A stretch of 64,000 nucleotides of DNA from Rhodococcus tibetensis (GCF_024438035.1 NZ_JANFQF010000007.1:205029-269028), one strand, 5' to 3'. Positions 1 to 8,427 are shown, counted from the first letter of the stretch. Made by a program: numbers and translations. The notes: generated from the letters alone by a model not told the origin.

Positions 1-1
1 G

Positions 2-1309
2 CTCGCAGCGCGTGCTGCGTACCTGCTTCGCGGCAACGACCTGGGCACGATGACCAGTGCGGCACCGCGCCTGTACCCGCACATGTGGAGCTGGGACGCG
101 GCGTTCGTCGCCGTCGGGTTGGCGCCGCTGAGCGTCGAACGAGCCGTCGTCGAACTCGACACCCTGCTGTCGGCACAATGGAAGAACGGGATGATCCCGC
201 ACATCGTGTTCGCGAACGGTGTGGACGGCTACTTCCCCGGTCCGGCCAGGTGGCAGACCGCGACACTCGCCGCGCACGCCCCCAACGGGCCGCAGACCTC
301 CGGCATCACGCAACCACCGGTCCATGCCATCGCCGTGCAGCGCATCCTCGACCACTCGCGCCGGCACGGGCGCACCACCCGGGCTGTGGCCGAGGAATTC
401 CTCGACCGCCGCTGGCCCGACCTCGTTCGCTGGCACCGCTGGCTGGCCCACGCCCGCGACCTCGACGGCAACGGCCGGATCGCCCTTTTCCACGGCTGGG
501 AATCAGGCATGGACAATTCGCCGCGCTGGGATCTCGCGTACGCCAACGTGGTGGCCGGCACGATACCGAAGTACTTGCGCGAAGACCTGACCGTCGTCAC
601 GGATACGTCGCAGCGACCGTCCAACGGTGAGTACGACCGCTACCTGTGGCTGCTCGAGGAGATGAAGAGCGTCCGCTACGACGACGACGAACTGGCCACC
701 GCGATGAGCTTCGCCGTGGAGGACGTGTTCGTCAGCGCGGTCTTCTCGATGGCATGCGAAGTCCTCGCCACTATCGGTGAAGAGCACTCGATGCCGAATT
801 CCGATGTGCGGGAATTGCACGGGTGGGCAGGACGGTTCCGTCAGGGTGTGCTCACCACCACCGACGAACGATCCGGCGCCGCCAGGGACTTCGATCTGCG
901 GAGCGGAAAGTGGATTTCCACCGAAACCCTCGCCATGTTCTCGCCACTGCTGTGCGGAGGTTTGAGCCGCGACGCCGAGCGAGCCCTGCTCCGCACCTTC
1001 GAGGGACCCAAATTCTGCGGGCACCCCGACCTCCGATACGCGGTACCGCCATCGACATCCCCGGTCTCGCGCGACTTCCGGTCCCGCGAGTACTGGCGTG
1101 GCCCGGTGTGGCCGGTGATGACCTGGCTGTTCTCGTGGGCCTTCGCGCGGCGGGGGTGGGCGGAACGCTCGCACATGCTCCGATCCGAGGGCTTACGACA
1201 GGCCAGTGACGGCAGTTTCGCCGAGTACTACGAACCGTTCACCGGTCAACCGCTGGGCAGCATGCAGCAGTCGTGGACCGCCGCCGCGGTGCTGGACTGG
1301 TTGGGCTGA
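2..1309 (+). CDS. Glucosylglycerate hydrolase-like GH63 enzyme (5' end outside window)
   Basis: The open frame runs from the window edge through an internal ATG at 50, and the residues before that ATG (LLRGNDLGTM) fit the family, so the true start lies upstream. It resembles actinobacterial GH63 glucosylglycerate/mannosylglycerate hydrolases, cytoplasmic enzymes that cleave the compatible solute glucosylglycerate to glucose and glycerate. Family marks are LYPHMWSWDAAF near the start, HGWESGMDNSPRWD (about 98 codons past the ATG), where the Asp fits the catalytic acid, REYWRGPVWP, and a Glu-rich end (SFAEYYEP) followed by QQSWTAA. Substrate is inferred from the family; trehalose-like disaccharides are the alternative. 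Confidence 0.8.
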   Translation, partial: LAARAAYLLRGNDLGTMTSAAPRLYPHMWSWDAAFVAVGLAPLSVERAVVELDTLLSAQWKNGMIPHIVFANGVDGYFPGPARWQTATLAAHAPNGPQTSGITQPPVHAIAVQRILDHSRRHGRTTRAVAEEFLDRRWPDLVRWHRWLAHARDLDGNGRIALFHGWESGMDNSPRWDLAYANVVAGTIPKYLREDLTVVTDTSQRPSNGEYDRYLWLLEEMKSVRYDDDELATAMSFAVEDVFVSAVFSMACEVLATIGEEHSMPNSDVRELHGWAGRFRQGVLTTTDERSGAARDFDLRSGKWISTETLAMFSPLLCGGLSRDAERALLRTFEGPKFCGHPDLRYAVPPSTSPVSRDFRSREYWRGPVWPVMTWLFSWAFARRGWAERSHMLRSEGLRQASDGSFAEYYEPFTGQPLGSMQQSWTAAAVLDWLG

Positions 1310-1318
1310 CCCAGCACT

Positions 1319-1372
1319 GAGTACTTGTCAACACTCCGTGGTTAACGAGTACTGACGGGCGCGAAGCGTTAA
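1319..1372. repeat. Rearranged copy of the intergenic hairpin repeat
   Basis: Contains CGTGGTTAACGAGT and GGGCGCGAAGCG, two blocks of the repeat seen at 13 kb, 16.7 kb, 22.9 kb and 26.3 kb. Here the first arm is GTACTTGTCAAC and pairs with GTTAACGAGTAC across a short loop. It lies just after the stop of the GH63 gene and may end its transcript. Confidence 0.5.
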
Positions 1373-1382
1373 CCTCGGGCGC

Positions 1383-2129
1383 ATGGATATCGGGGAGAAC
1401 GTCCGAAAGCTGTCCACAATCGCACCACTACTCATCGCTGGGGCTGTCGCAGCGGCGGTGCCTGGGATCGCCGCCGCCGAACCCGTCCGGGGGCCCGACG
1501 TGGCATCCTGGCAACATCCGGGCGGTTCGCCGATCGACTGGTTCGCCGTCCGTAACTCCGGTCACGACTTCGCGATGGTGAAGGCCACCGAAAGCCTGAA
1601 CTACGTCAATCCGTTCTTCGTGCAGGACTGCCTGGCCATGCGGGCGGCGGGAGTATCCCGCGGCGCCTATCACTACGCCGACCCGACACAGTCGCCGGAA
1701 GCGCAGGCCGCCTTCTACTCGACTGTGGTGTTGGGCATCAACGGCCCCGGCGACATGCCTCCGGTACTCGACATCGAACATTCCGGCGGATTGCCGCCCG
1801 CCGCGCTGATCGACTGGACGCACCGCTACCTGAACACTGTGCGGACGCTCACCGGGCGTCAGCCGATCATCTACACGTACCCCAACTTCTGGCGCACGGC
1901 GATGGCCGACACCCACGAATTCTCCGGGTATCCCCTGTGGATCGCCGATTACAACGGGCAGAACGCCCCCGGCCGCCTTCCGGGCGGGTGGAACAACTGG
2001 ACCTTCTGGCAGTACACCAGCACAGGGCGCATCCCCGGTGTCAACGGCAACGTCGACCTCAACGTCTACAGCGGAGCGCAGGGCGACTTCGGGCGGTACT
2101 CCAACAGCGCCTCCCCGTTCGGCAGCTGA
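1383..2129 (+). CDS. Secreted GH25 lysozyme (muramidase)
   Basis: A 248-residue protein that would hydrolyse the N-acetylmuramic acid to N-acetylglucosamine bond of peptidoglycan outside the cell. Residues 1-32 form a Sec signal peptide (hydrophobic AAVPGIAAAEP, predicted cut after AAA). The mature part is a single GH25 barrel: GPDVASWQ at the start, MVKATES, the acidic catalytic strand VLDIEH, YTYPNFW, WIADYN and WTFWQYTSTG near the end. There is no separate wall-binding domain. The gene stands alone, 70 bp after the GH63 gene with a hairpin repeat between. A role in wall remodelling or killing competitors is inference. Confidence 0.88.
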   Translation: MDIGENVRKLSTIAPLLIAGAVAAAVPGIAAAEPVRGPDVASWQHPGGSPIDWFAVRNSGHDFAMVKATESLNYVNPFFVQDCLAMRAAGVSRGAYHYADPTQSPEAQAAFYSTVVLGINGPGDMPPVLDIEHSGGLPPAALIDWTHRYLNTVRTLTGRQPIIYTYPNFWRTAMADTHEFSGYPLWIADYNGQNAPGRLPGGWNNWTFWQYTSTGRIPGVNGNVDLNVYSGAQGDFGRYSNSASPFGS

Positions 2130-2261
2130 CGTCGGTTACGGCGTTCAACCGTTCGACCGGTTCCCGAATGTCGCCATGACCCGGGCAACCCGGCAACTCG
2201 TCATCCTCACGAGTTCCTGACGCCGCCCGGCGCCCAGGCACGGGAACTGCCCACCCCAGAG

Positions 2262-2684
2262 CTACATCAGTTCGCGTCCCGTCGCTTGCAATTCCAGATA
2301 GTCGTGCACCAACAGGTGGGAACATGGCGTGTACTTCGCAGCCCAGGGAGAGTGTTCGGGCAGTTGCAGGGTCAGCGCATCGGGTATCGCTTCGCGACAC
2401 CTGATGTCCGCCCGGAGTGGCGGAGTCAAAGAGTTCCACCATGCGTCGAGAGCACACCTGCATTGGGAGAGATATCGCGAGAGCGGTCCCTGCAAGACCG
2501 CCATCTGGGGTACTGAATCAGCTCCACCACTGATACCTGCGACGCACGAGTTTCCGCACACGGTCATCACCTGCCCGATGAACTGCGGCGGCATTATGCC
2601 TTCGGGGTTTCGCAGCAGAGCGAGGCGCGCGCCGGCGGAAAGGGCTTCATACGCCGCTTCGGGGTCGATTGCCTCGTCACCCAT
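2262..2684 (-). CDS. Conserved hypothetical protein
   Basis: A 140-residue soluble protein beginning MGDEAIDPEAAYEALSAGAR. I chose the ATG at 2684 because the longer frame (to 2783) would run through a perfect palindrome at 2749-2784 that looks like a terminator. Visible features are PEGIMPPQFIG in the middle, several cysteines (CGNSC, CRC) and no membrane segment. I do not recognise the family. The codons have the high third-position GC of a real gene. It is followed by about 130 bp of non-coding DNA towards the lysozyme gene, with which it is convergent. Confidence 0.5.
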   Translation of the reverse strand: MGDEAIDPEAAYEALSAGARLALLRNPEGIMPPQFIGQVMTVCGNSCVAGISGGADSVPQMAVLQGPLSRYLSQCRCALDAWWNSLTPPLRADIRCREAIPDALTLQLPEHSPWAAKYTPCSHLLVHDYLELQATGRELM

Positions 2685-2748
2685 GCCACGAACGTACTCG
2701 GATGTGTGTCGCCTCCCACCAGAAACAGCAACAGTTGGGTTCGGCCGC

Positions 2749-2784
2749 GGTGAAGGATCGCCGACCGGTCGGCGATCCTTCACC
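2749..2784. terminator. 36-bp perfect palindrome, probable terminator of the AhpD-like gene
   Basis: Every base of this stretch is part of one perfect inverted repeat with arms beginning GGTGAAGGATCG. It begins 18 bases past the stop of the AhpD-like gene (minus strand). No T-run follows, which is usual for actinobacterial terminators. It is symmetrical and could act on either strand. Confidence 0.6.
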
Positions 2785-2801
2785 CGACCCTCGTCTGCCG
2801 G

Positions 2802-3287
2802 TCAGCTCGTCATACTGGCGAACATGCCGGGTTCGTAGGACCCTGCCGGGTTGCGCACGATCACGTTGATCCGGTTGGCGGCGTTGATCAGGGCGACCAG
2901 GGAGACCAGCGCGGCGATCTGGTCGTCGTCGTAGTGTTTGCGCACCTGGGCCCAGGCCTCGTCGGACACGCCGTGGTGGGCGTCGGCGAGCCGGGTGCCT
3001 TCCTCGGCGAGCGCCAGCGCGGCCCGCTCGGCCTCGGTGAACACGGTGGCCTCGCGCCAGGCCGCGACCAGGTTGAGCCGGACCGGGGTCTCGCCGGCTG
3101 CCGTGGCGTCCTTGGTGTGCATGTCGGTGCAGAAGCCGCAGCCGTTGATCTGGCTGGCCCGGATCTCGACCAGGTGCTGAGTGGCCTTCGGCAGCGGCGA
3201 TTGGTCGATCACCAGGGCGGCGTTTGCGAACCTCTTACCGAACTTCATGGCGATCTCGTTGTCGAACAGGTTGAATCGGGCGTCCAT
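2802..3287 (-). CDS. AhpD-like carboxymuconolactone decarboxylase-family protein
   Basis: A 161-residue alkylhydroperoxidase-fold protein starting MDARFNLFDNE. The redox signature is present: a Glu before the pair in EIRASQINGCGFCTDMH, with a CxxC pair and the following His, as in AhpD-type peroxidases. The ATG at 3287 is supported by GAGGA eight bases upstream; the longer frame to 3410 would cover the promoter. It is divergent from an ECF41 sigma factor gene. That is the classic partner of such COE-type genes (carboxymuconolactone decarboxylase, oxidoreductase, epimerase), so it is the likely target of that sigma factor. The physiological substrate is unknown. Confidence 0.85.
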   Translation of the reverse strand: MDARFNLFDNEIAMKFGKRFANAALVIDQSPLPKATQHLVEIRASQINGCGFCTDMHTKDATAAGETPVRLNLVAAWREATVFTEAERAALALAEEGTRLADAHHGVSDEAWAQVRKHYDDDQIAALVSLVALINAANRINVIVRNPAGSYEPGMFASMTS

Positions 3288-3333
3288 GACTTCGTCCTCA
3301 CTCGTGGTGGTGTGCTGGTCTGTACGAACATGA

Positions 3334-3360
3334 GATGCCGGGGACCCGGTCCTTGTGACA
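3334..3360 (-). promoter_or_regulatory. ECF41-type promoter of the AhpD-like gene
   Basis: On the minus strand TGTCACA (3354-3360) is followed after exactly 16 bases by CATC (3334-3337). This resembles the published ECF41 signature TGTCACA-16-CGTC, with one mismatch in the -10 part. The transcription start would lie about 40 bases before the ATG at 3287. Confidence 0.65.
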
Positions 3361-3429
3361 ACCGCACACGCCGATGCCTCGAAGTTACGTAATTCGGCAG
3401 CGGGCAACACCGGTCGGTTGCGGTCCGGG

Positions 3430-3456
3430 TGTCACAAAACGGTGGGGCCCGGTGTC
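3430..3456 (+). promoter_or_regulatory. ECF41-type promoter of the sigma factor gene (autoregulation)
   Basis: TGTCACA at 3430-3436 is followed after exactly 16 bases by TGTC at 3453-3456. This is the same arrangement as the divergent promoter at 3334-3360 and again one mismatch from the ECF41 consensus. It lies 38 bases before the sigma factor ATG at 3495. Confidence 0.6.
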
Positions 3457-3494
3457 TGGTGTGTGACACAGTCGAAAGTGAAGAGGAGCCAACC

Positions 3495-4430
3495 ATGACC
3501 GGCACGTCGCAGACCACGCCCGACGATCGCGGCGGGAGCCAGGACGACCGTTCGGATCCCGCCACCGACGCGTTCGTCGCCCACCGCAACCTGCTGTTCA
3601 CCGTCGCCTACGAGATGCTCGGGTCGGCCGCCGACGCGGAAGACATCCTCCAGGAGACCTGGCTGCGGTGGGCGGGCGTCGATCTCGACACGGTGCGCAA
3701 TCAGCGTGCGTACCTGGTCCGGATCACCACCCGCCAGGCGCTCGTCCGGCTGCGCACACTCAGCCGGCGCAAGGAGTCCTACGTCGGCCCGTGGTTGCCC
3801 GAGCCGCTGCTGACCGCGCCCGATGTGGCCGAGGACGTCGAGTTGGCCGACAGCGTCTCGATGGCGATGCTGCTGGTGCTGGAGACGCTCGCGCCGACCG
3901 AGCGGGCCGTGTTCGTGCTGCGCGAGGTGTTCGCTCTGGAGTACGGCGAGATCGCGGACGCCGTCGGCAAGAGCCCGGACGCCGTCCGTCAGATCGCGCA
4001 CCGGGCGCGGGCGCATGTCGCGGCGCGCAGGCCGCGCGGCGTCGTATCCCCGGCCGAGTCCCGAGGCGCACTCGAGGCCTTCCAACGGGCGCTCGAAACA
4101 GGCGATCTGCAGGGCCTGCTCGACCTGCTCGCACCGGACGTCGTCCTCCTGGGTGACGGTGGCGGAGTCAAGCAGGCTGTGCTGCGGCCCATCGTGGGAG
4201 CCGACAAGGTGGGTCGCCTGCTGGCGGCCGGCCTGCCCCGGATCGACGGCAAGGTGTCGGTCGAGCCGGTGCAGATGAATGGCTCCCCCGCGCTGATCGT
4301 CCGGCTCGACGGGGAAATCGACGACGTCGTGGCGGTGCGAATGGACGACGGCATGATCACCGGGCTCTACATCGTGCGCAACCCGGAGAAGCTGTCGCGC
4401 GTCGAGCGGGAAACCGCGGTGAGCCGCTAA
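3495..4430 (+). CDS. sigJ: ECF41-family (SigJ-like) RNA polymerase sigma factor
   Basis: A 311-residue extracytoplasmic-function sigma factor. Region 2 is visible from about residue 25 (FTVAYEMLGSAADAEDILQE, the core-binding helix), region 4 around residues 125-180 (TERAVFVLREVF, EIADAVGKSPDAVRQIAHRA, the -35-binding helix-turn-helix). A C-terminal SnoaL/NTF2-like domain follows from about 195 (FQRALETGDLQGLLDLLAPDVVLLGDGGG). That domain typifies ECF41 and replaces a separate anti-sigma factor. The ATG at 3495 has AGAGGAG upstream. Divergent from its probable target gene; both promoters carry the expected motif. The inducing signal is not known. Confidence 0.88.
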   Translation: MTGTSQTTPDDRGGSQDDRSDPATDAFVAHRNLLFTVAYEMLGSAADAEDILQETWLRWAGVDLDTVRNQRAYLVRITTRQALVRLRTLSRRKESYVGPWLPEPLLTAPDVAEDVELADSVSMAMLLVLETLAPTERAVFVLREVFALEYGEIADAVGKSPDAVRQIAHRARAHVAARRPRGVVSPAESRGALEAFQRALETGDLQGLLDLLAPDVVLLGDGGGVKQAVLRPIVGADKVGRLLAAGLPRIDGKVSVEPVQMNGSPALIVRLDGEIDDVVAVRMDDGMITGLYIVRNPEKLSRVERETAVSR

Positions 4431-4445
4431 GGCCGAAACGCCGCC

Positions 4446-4643
4446 CTACCTCGCCACCGCTTGGTGGCGGTCGCGCCACGCTCGCGCCCATTGCCGGGTC
4501 AGGGCGGGGTACACGATGAGGTACCGGAAAGGCGCGATGGCGGTCATGTAGAGCCGCCCGAACCATCCGTTGGGCTTGACGAGAACGGTCATCTGCAGCT
4601 CGTAGTCCGCCGTTATCGCCCAGGCCGATGCCGAAGGCGGCAC
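4446..4643 (-). pseudogene. C-terminal remnant of a DUF2867-type protein
   Basis: Only about 65 codons remain, ending VLVKPNGWFGRLYMTAIAPF and a Tyr/Pro-rich tail, which is typical of the C-terminus of DUF2867 proteins (often fused to NAD-binding folds). The frame stays open backwards to about 4665, where it meets the remnant of a TetR gene on the other strand. The N-terminal part, normally more than 100 residues, is missing. A weak GTG at 4643 could still give a peptide. Confidence 0.6.
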
Positions 4644-4665
4644 CCCCGCCGACAGAATCCGGCGC

Positions 4666-4980
4666 GTGGGGCAACTGACCTACTCGGAGGACTTTCAACG
4701 GATCGATCTCGCGATCCGGGCCTGGGCCCACCACGACCGGTCCGTCGCGACGCGCCTGCACGCCATCGACAACGAGCGGATAGACTTCCTGCGAAAGATG
4801 TTCGGCACCTTCGTCACCGACCCCGACGAGATCGAGGCACGCAGCACCCTCCTGTTCGGACTTGCGATCGACCGCCACTGCATCGTCGCGGACCACCCCG
4901 GGTACACCAAACACGAAGCCATCCAACTTGCCGGAGAATTCCTCCTGCGCCCGTCCGGTACGAACTATTCTGCCGGGTAA
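4666..4980 (+). pseudogene. C-terminal remnant of a TetR-family regulator
   Basis: About 104 codons read like the ligand-binding half of a TetR regulator (IRAWAHHDRSVATRLHAID, then FVTDPDEIEARSTLLFGLAI). The N-terminal helix-turn-helix is absent. The frame starts at the exact point where the DUF2867 remnant on the other strand stops, so one deletion probably fused the two. Without a DNA-binding domain it is unlikely to function. Confidence 0.6.
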
Positions 4981-4998
4981 GGGTTTCTGCCTTCCGAC

Positions 4999-5658
4999 TC
5001 AGTCGAGGTGAGCCGACAGCAGCCACGCCGGCAACTTGGACCGGCCCTTCTCGTCGTGCTCCCAGTTCGCGGCCTGGTCCGGCCCGAGCAGCGCGTGGAT
5101 GAAGGCCGGGCGAATGTCGTCGATGGTCCAGAACTCGGCGACGGCCTCGCGCAGCTCGTCGTCGGTCACCGGGTTCGGTCCCTCGCCCTCGGGGAAGGCG
5201 CCCTTCGCGAACACCAGGATGTAGTAGGACGCGCCGGGCGCGGCCGCCCGAGCGACGGCGCGCAGGTAGTCGCGCCGCCGGTCGACGGGAAGGGAATGGA
5301 ACAGGGTGCTGTCGACGATCGTGGAGAACTGGCCATCGAAACCCGTGAACGAACTGATGTCCGCCACCTGATACGTCGCCGTCAGTCCACGATCGGCGGC
5401 GGCGGCCTGAGCCACCCCGATGGCCGTCGGCGACAGGTCCAGGCCCACCACCGTGTACCCCTGCGCAGCCAGGTGGAGGGACGTCTCGGCATGTCCGCAG
5501 CCCGCGTCCAGCACGTCGCTGCGGAACTTGCCCTCCGCGATCAGCCCGGCGATCTCGGGCTGCGGCTCACCGATGTTCCACGGCACCGGTCCCGAAAATT
5601 CCTCCGCATCGCCTCGGTAGATGTCGTCCCACGGCGCTACCTGGTTGTCCTCGGTCAT
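4999..5658 (-). CDS. Class I SAM-dependent methyltransferase
   Basis: A 219-residue cytoplasmic methyltransferase of the Methyltransf_25 type. Motif I is VLDAGCGHAETS (about residues 49-60), followed by VVGLDLSPTAI (acidic residue binding the ribose of SAM) and YQVADISSF; the region IVDSTLFHSLP is the motif IV area. The acceptor cannot be read from the sequence; relatives include thiopurine- or small-molecule-methylating enzymes. The ATG at 5658 overlaps the start of a divergent gene (TCATGA), so the two share one tiny control region. Confidence 0.85.
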   Translation of the reverse strand: MTEDNQVAPWDDIYRGDAEEFSGPVPWNIGEPQPEIAGLIAEGKFRSDVLDAGCGHAETSLHLAAQGYTVVGLDLSPTAIGVAQAAAADRGLTATYQVADISSFTGFDGQFSTIVDSTLFHSLPVDRRRDYLRAVARAAAPGASYYILVFAKGAFPEGEGPNPVTDDELREAVAEFWTIDDIRPAFIHALLGPDQAANWEHDEKGRSKLPAWLLSAHLD

Positions 5659-6216
5659 GACATCGACGGTACGCCCGGACTACCGTGCCGATGTGGATCT
5701 TTTCTCACGCTCGTGGTCGGCGTTGCGCACCGCAGTCGCCGAACTGCCGGACGAGGACTTCGCACAGCAGTCCGGCTGTAGCGGCTGGCTCGTGCGGGAT
5801 CTGGTGTGCCACCTGATCATCGACGCGCAGGACGTCCTGATCACCCTCGTGACCCCCTCCGACACGGAACCGACTCGCGACGCCGTGACCTACTGGTACC
5901 TCGCCGACACGCCGCCGACCGGAGACGACCCGCTCGACGAGCTGACCGTCCGGCTGGCCGCCGCGTACCAGGAGCCTCGGCTGCTGAAGTTCCATTTCGA
6001 CGACGTCGGCTCCGCCGCCGCCGCGCCGCCGAACTCGCCGACCCGGACCTGCGGGTCCGCACCCGCGACGAGGTCCTCACTGCAGGCGACTACCTCTCCG
6101 CGTATGTCCTGGAATCGACGCTGCACCACCTCGACTTGATCGCCCACCTCCCGACCGACATGGAGAAGGCCGAACTCGGCGAGCTGGCGACGAAACTCCC
6201 GCTCATCCCCGAATGA
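5657..6216 (+). pseudogene. DinB/maleylpyruvate isomerase-like protein, frameshifted
   Basis: Starts at ATG 5657 or GTG 5693 and reads as an MPI/DinB-fold protein (WSALRTAVAELPDEDF, GWLVRDLVCHLIIDAQ; the His is the usual metal ligand). At about 6012-6030, in a run of GCC triplets, the frame must shift by one base. The second frame continues with good family sequence (ADPDLRVRTRDEV, STLHHLDLIAHLP) to the stop at 6216. With the shift repaired the protein would be about 185 residues, normal for the family. The GC-run position means a sequencing or assembly indel is as likely as a real mutation. Confidence 0.65.
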
Positions 6217-6528
6217 CTCGGATTACGTCTACCTCAGTGTTGAGTCAGCCGAATCTGCGGGACGCTATGGACTTCTGGGTTTGCCGAGGACGATGCCGAA
6301 GTCGGTTTGCAGATCGCCAAACCCTTCTTACAGCTCTGGGGGTCACGCGGCCTGCTCAGTGAGGCGTCATGACCGAACAGCAACGGGACCATCAAAGTGG
6401 TGCTGCTCTGGTCGGGTAGGCGCGCACGCTCGCCGACCAGATCGGACACACGATCGTCGACCATGCGGTAAGCGTCGGTCCGAAAGCCGCTGCGCTCGCG
6501 GTACGGGCAAGGTTCGTGTGCGAAGGAA
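6217..6528. other. Gene-free stretch
   Basis: I see no convincing gene. Short frames exist on both strands but lack start signals or family resemblance. Part of it (6425-6520, plus strand) has coding-like codons (LADQIGHTIVDHAV) and may be a fragment of a lost gene. Confidence 0.4.
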
Positions 6529-7719
6529 TCAGGCCCTGGCGGCAGGGTCCTCCTCGGTCCCCAGGTTCCGCACCAGCCACCGATCGTCGACGAGATGCAT
6601 CAGGATCGGAAACACAGGCCGGGGAACGTTCGGCTCCCACACGCCGCTGTCGAGCGTCGACATCTCGTGCACATAGAGCACCTCTACACCGGGGCCGACG
6701 ATCCTTGTTCCGGTACCGATCCCCCACGTCGCCGGGTCCGGCAGCATCGCCCGGAACGACCGCACATGCACGCGCTCGAAATGCACCCACAGCGGATGCT
6801 CCGGCACCGGACCCGCGAGGGCCGCCGCGACCGCCTCACTCTCCCAACCGTCAACAGTCATCTGATAATGGTTGTCCCGCACCCACCGCCATGCGAGTAC
6901 CGACCGAAAGTCGGGATCCACGTTCGGCCACACCGATAACAGATCACCGTCGACGCACACCGACGTCAAGAACGTCCACGCCGCACTCGCCAGCTTCGTA
7001 TGACCGAGGAACCGCAACAATTCCGCCGGATCCATCGCACGAAGCTCGAGGTAGGCCTCCCGCATCTCGGGCAGCAAGGCGTTGACCTGTTCGTCGGTCA
7101 ATTCCGGGAAGGTGGACGCCGCCGGCACCGCACCAACGTCGGGAGCCTCGCCCCGGGCTATGAGCAACGCACGGACGGCGTCGACGAACTTTGGGGTCAG
7201 CCGCTCGAGTGACGCGAGCAGTTCCCCCACCGTGCGCAGTGCGAGCATGTTCCGGGCGACCAGTACGTGCATGCACTCGAACACCGCTTCCGGGTCCAGA
7301 TCGAGCAGATCGCAGAGGAATTCGTCGGGATGGATCGCCTCGACGTCGAACGGATCGAGGGCCGCCGGCGGGAAATCCTGCAGAGTTGCGGTCACGATCA
7401 CACCCGCACCGGACCGCACCGCCGCAGCCAGGACGTGCCGGTTCTTCGGATCGTTGGTCATCGCGGGGATCAGCTCACGGTATCCGCGCGATTCCTCCTC
7501 TGCGAGGGGAAATGCTCTGCGCATCTGCTGCACTCGCCGCGCCGCCTGCTGTGGCGACTTACCGAACCTCTCCCCGGACAGGTTGCCCTCGACCTCGTCG
7601 AGCAGATCCGGCGTCCACACCGGCCGGAACAACTCGGCATCGGCCAGCGTCAGCAGCAGGTTGTTCAGGGTCTGGGGAAGCATGACGCACGTGTCGAGAA
7701 CCACCCGCAAGGTCGTCAT
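6529..7719 (-). CDS. PIN-domain toxin with long C-terminal extension
   Basis: A 396-residue protein. Residues 1 to about 150 are a PIN ribonuclease domain: VVLDTCVMLP with the first acidic ligand Asp9, LFRPVWTPDLLDEVEGNL, then TNDPKNRHVLAAAVRSGA carrying the second acidic cluster. Classic VapC toxins are about 130 residues; this one adds about 240 (FPELTDEQVNALLPEMREAY, then WRWVRDNHYQM, ending VDDRWLVRNLG), which I cannot assign. It follows an HTH gene by 18 bases in the same direction, so it is probably the toxin of a toxin-antitoxin operon that cuts RNA. Confidence 0.78.
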   Translation of the reverse strand: MTTLRVVLDTCVMLPQTLNNLLLTLADAELFRPVWTPDLLDEVEGNLSGERFGKSPQQAARRVQQMRRAFPLAEEESRGYRELIPAMTNDPKNRHVLAAAVRSGAGVIVTATLQDFPPAALDPFDVEAIHPDEFLCDLLDLDPEAVFECMHVLVARNMLALRTVGELLASLERLTPKFVDAVRALLIARGEAPDVGAVPAASTFPELTDEQVNALLPEMREAYLELRAMDPAELLRFLGHTKLASAAWTFLTSVCVDGDLLSVWPNVDPDFRSVLAWRWVRDNHYQMTVDGWESEAVAAALAGPVPEHPLWVHFERVHVRSFRAMLPDPATWGIGTGTRIVGPGVEVLYVHEMSTLDSGVWEPNVPRPVFPILMHLVDDRWLVRNLGTEEDPAARA

Positions 7720-7737
7720 AGGTCAACCCGCCCCAGA

Positions 7738-8196
7738 TCAACGAGTCGACACGAAGCCGTCAGTGGCATCGCCCGGGTCCGGGGGTTCCTCGTGCGCCAT
7801 CTCCTCGAACACCTGGCCCCGACGCGCCCGCTCACCCTGCTGGAATTCGAGCACGTCCGCCAACTCCACCCGCCGATGCCGGCCGGGCGACGTGTACGGA
7901 ATCTTCCCCGCTTCCAACAACCGCACCAACGTCGGCCGCGCAATGCCCAACAGGTCCGCGGCCTCCTGCGTCGTCAACATCGTGCGATGCGGTTCCACCG
8001 TCACCGCCTGACCCCGATCCAAAGCAGCAACCGCGTCGACGAGCAACCCCCGAACACTGTCCGGCAACGGCACCGACCCGCCCGGGGACGAGATCGACAC
8101 CTCCTCAGAACCAGCAAGAACGGCCTTCAGCGCTCCGAGAAGATCCTGATCGTCGGTGGCCGGCGGCAATACCGTGTGGTTCGTCCCAGCGCCCAT
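7738..8196 (-). CDS. HTH (excisionase-type) antitoxin/regulator
   Basis: A 152-residue protein with a central DNA-binding domain of the excisionase/MerR-like type (LTTQEAADLLGIARPTLVRL, then GKIPYTSPGRHRRVELADV, about residues 74-115). A variable N-terminus (SISSPGGSVPLPDSVRGLLV) and an acidic tail flank it. First gene of a two-gene operon with the PIN protein, so it is probably the antitoxin and autorepressor. GGTGAG before the ATG serves as ribosome-binding site. Such HTH partners for large PIN proteins are widespread in actinobacteria. Confidence 0.8.
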   Translation of the reverse strand: MGAGTNHTVLPPATDDQDLLGALKAVLAGSEEVSISSPGGSVPLPDSVRGLLVDAVAALDRGQAVTVEPHRTMLTTQEAADLLGIARPTLVRLLEAGKIPYTSPGRHRRVELADVLEFQQGERARRGQVFEEMAHEEPPDPGDATDGFVSTR

Positions 8197-8236
8197 ATCT
8201 CACCATAAAACGAAAAAAACGAACATACAATGCGGT
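8197..8236 (-). promoter_or_regulatory. AT-rich promoter/operator region of the toxin-antitoxin operon
   Basis: Just upstream of the antitoxin ATG the base composition drops sharply. On the minus strand it reads TTGTATGTTCG, a T-run, then TTCGTTTTATGG. Two TTCGTTTT units lie in direct orientation. This is a plausible promoter and antitoxin binding site, but no exact consensus can be claimed. Confidence 0.4.
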
Positions 8237-8427
8237 TGGGCGCGGCAGCGGAACGGATGACGGACTCGGGCTCGGTCGAGGGTGACGACGACCGCTGGGG
8301 TCCGGGGTTCACGCCGCCCGGATCGCGAACGAAATACGTTGCCCAACAAGTAAAAAGCGTCACCTCCCCATCCCATCCCGTAGGTGAAAGCGCATCGCGG
8401 GAAGTCATCGACCCTGATGATCGTTCC

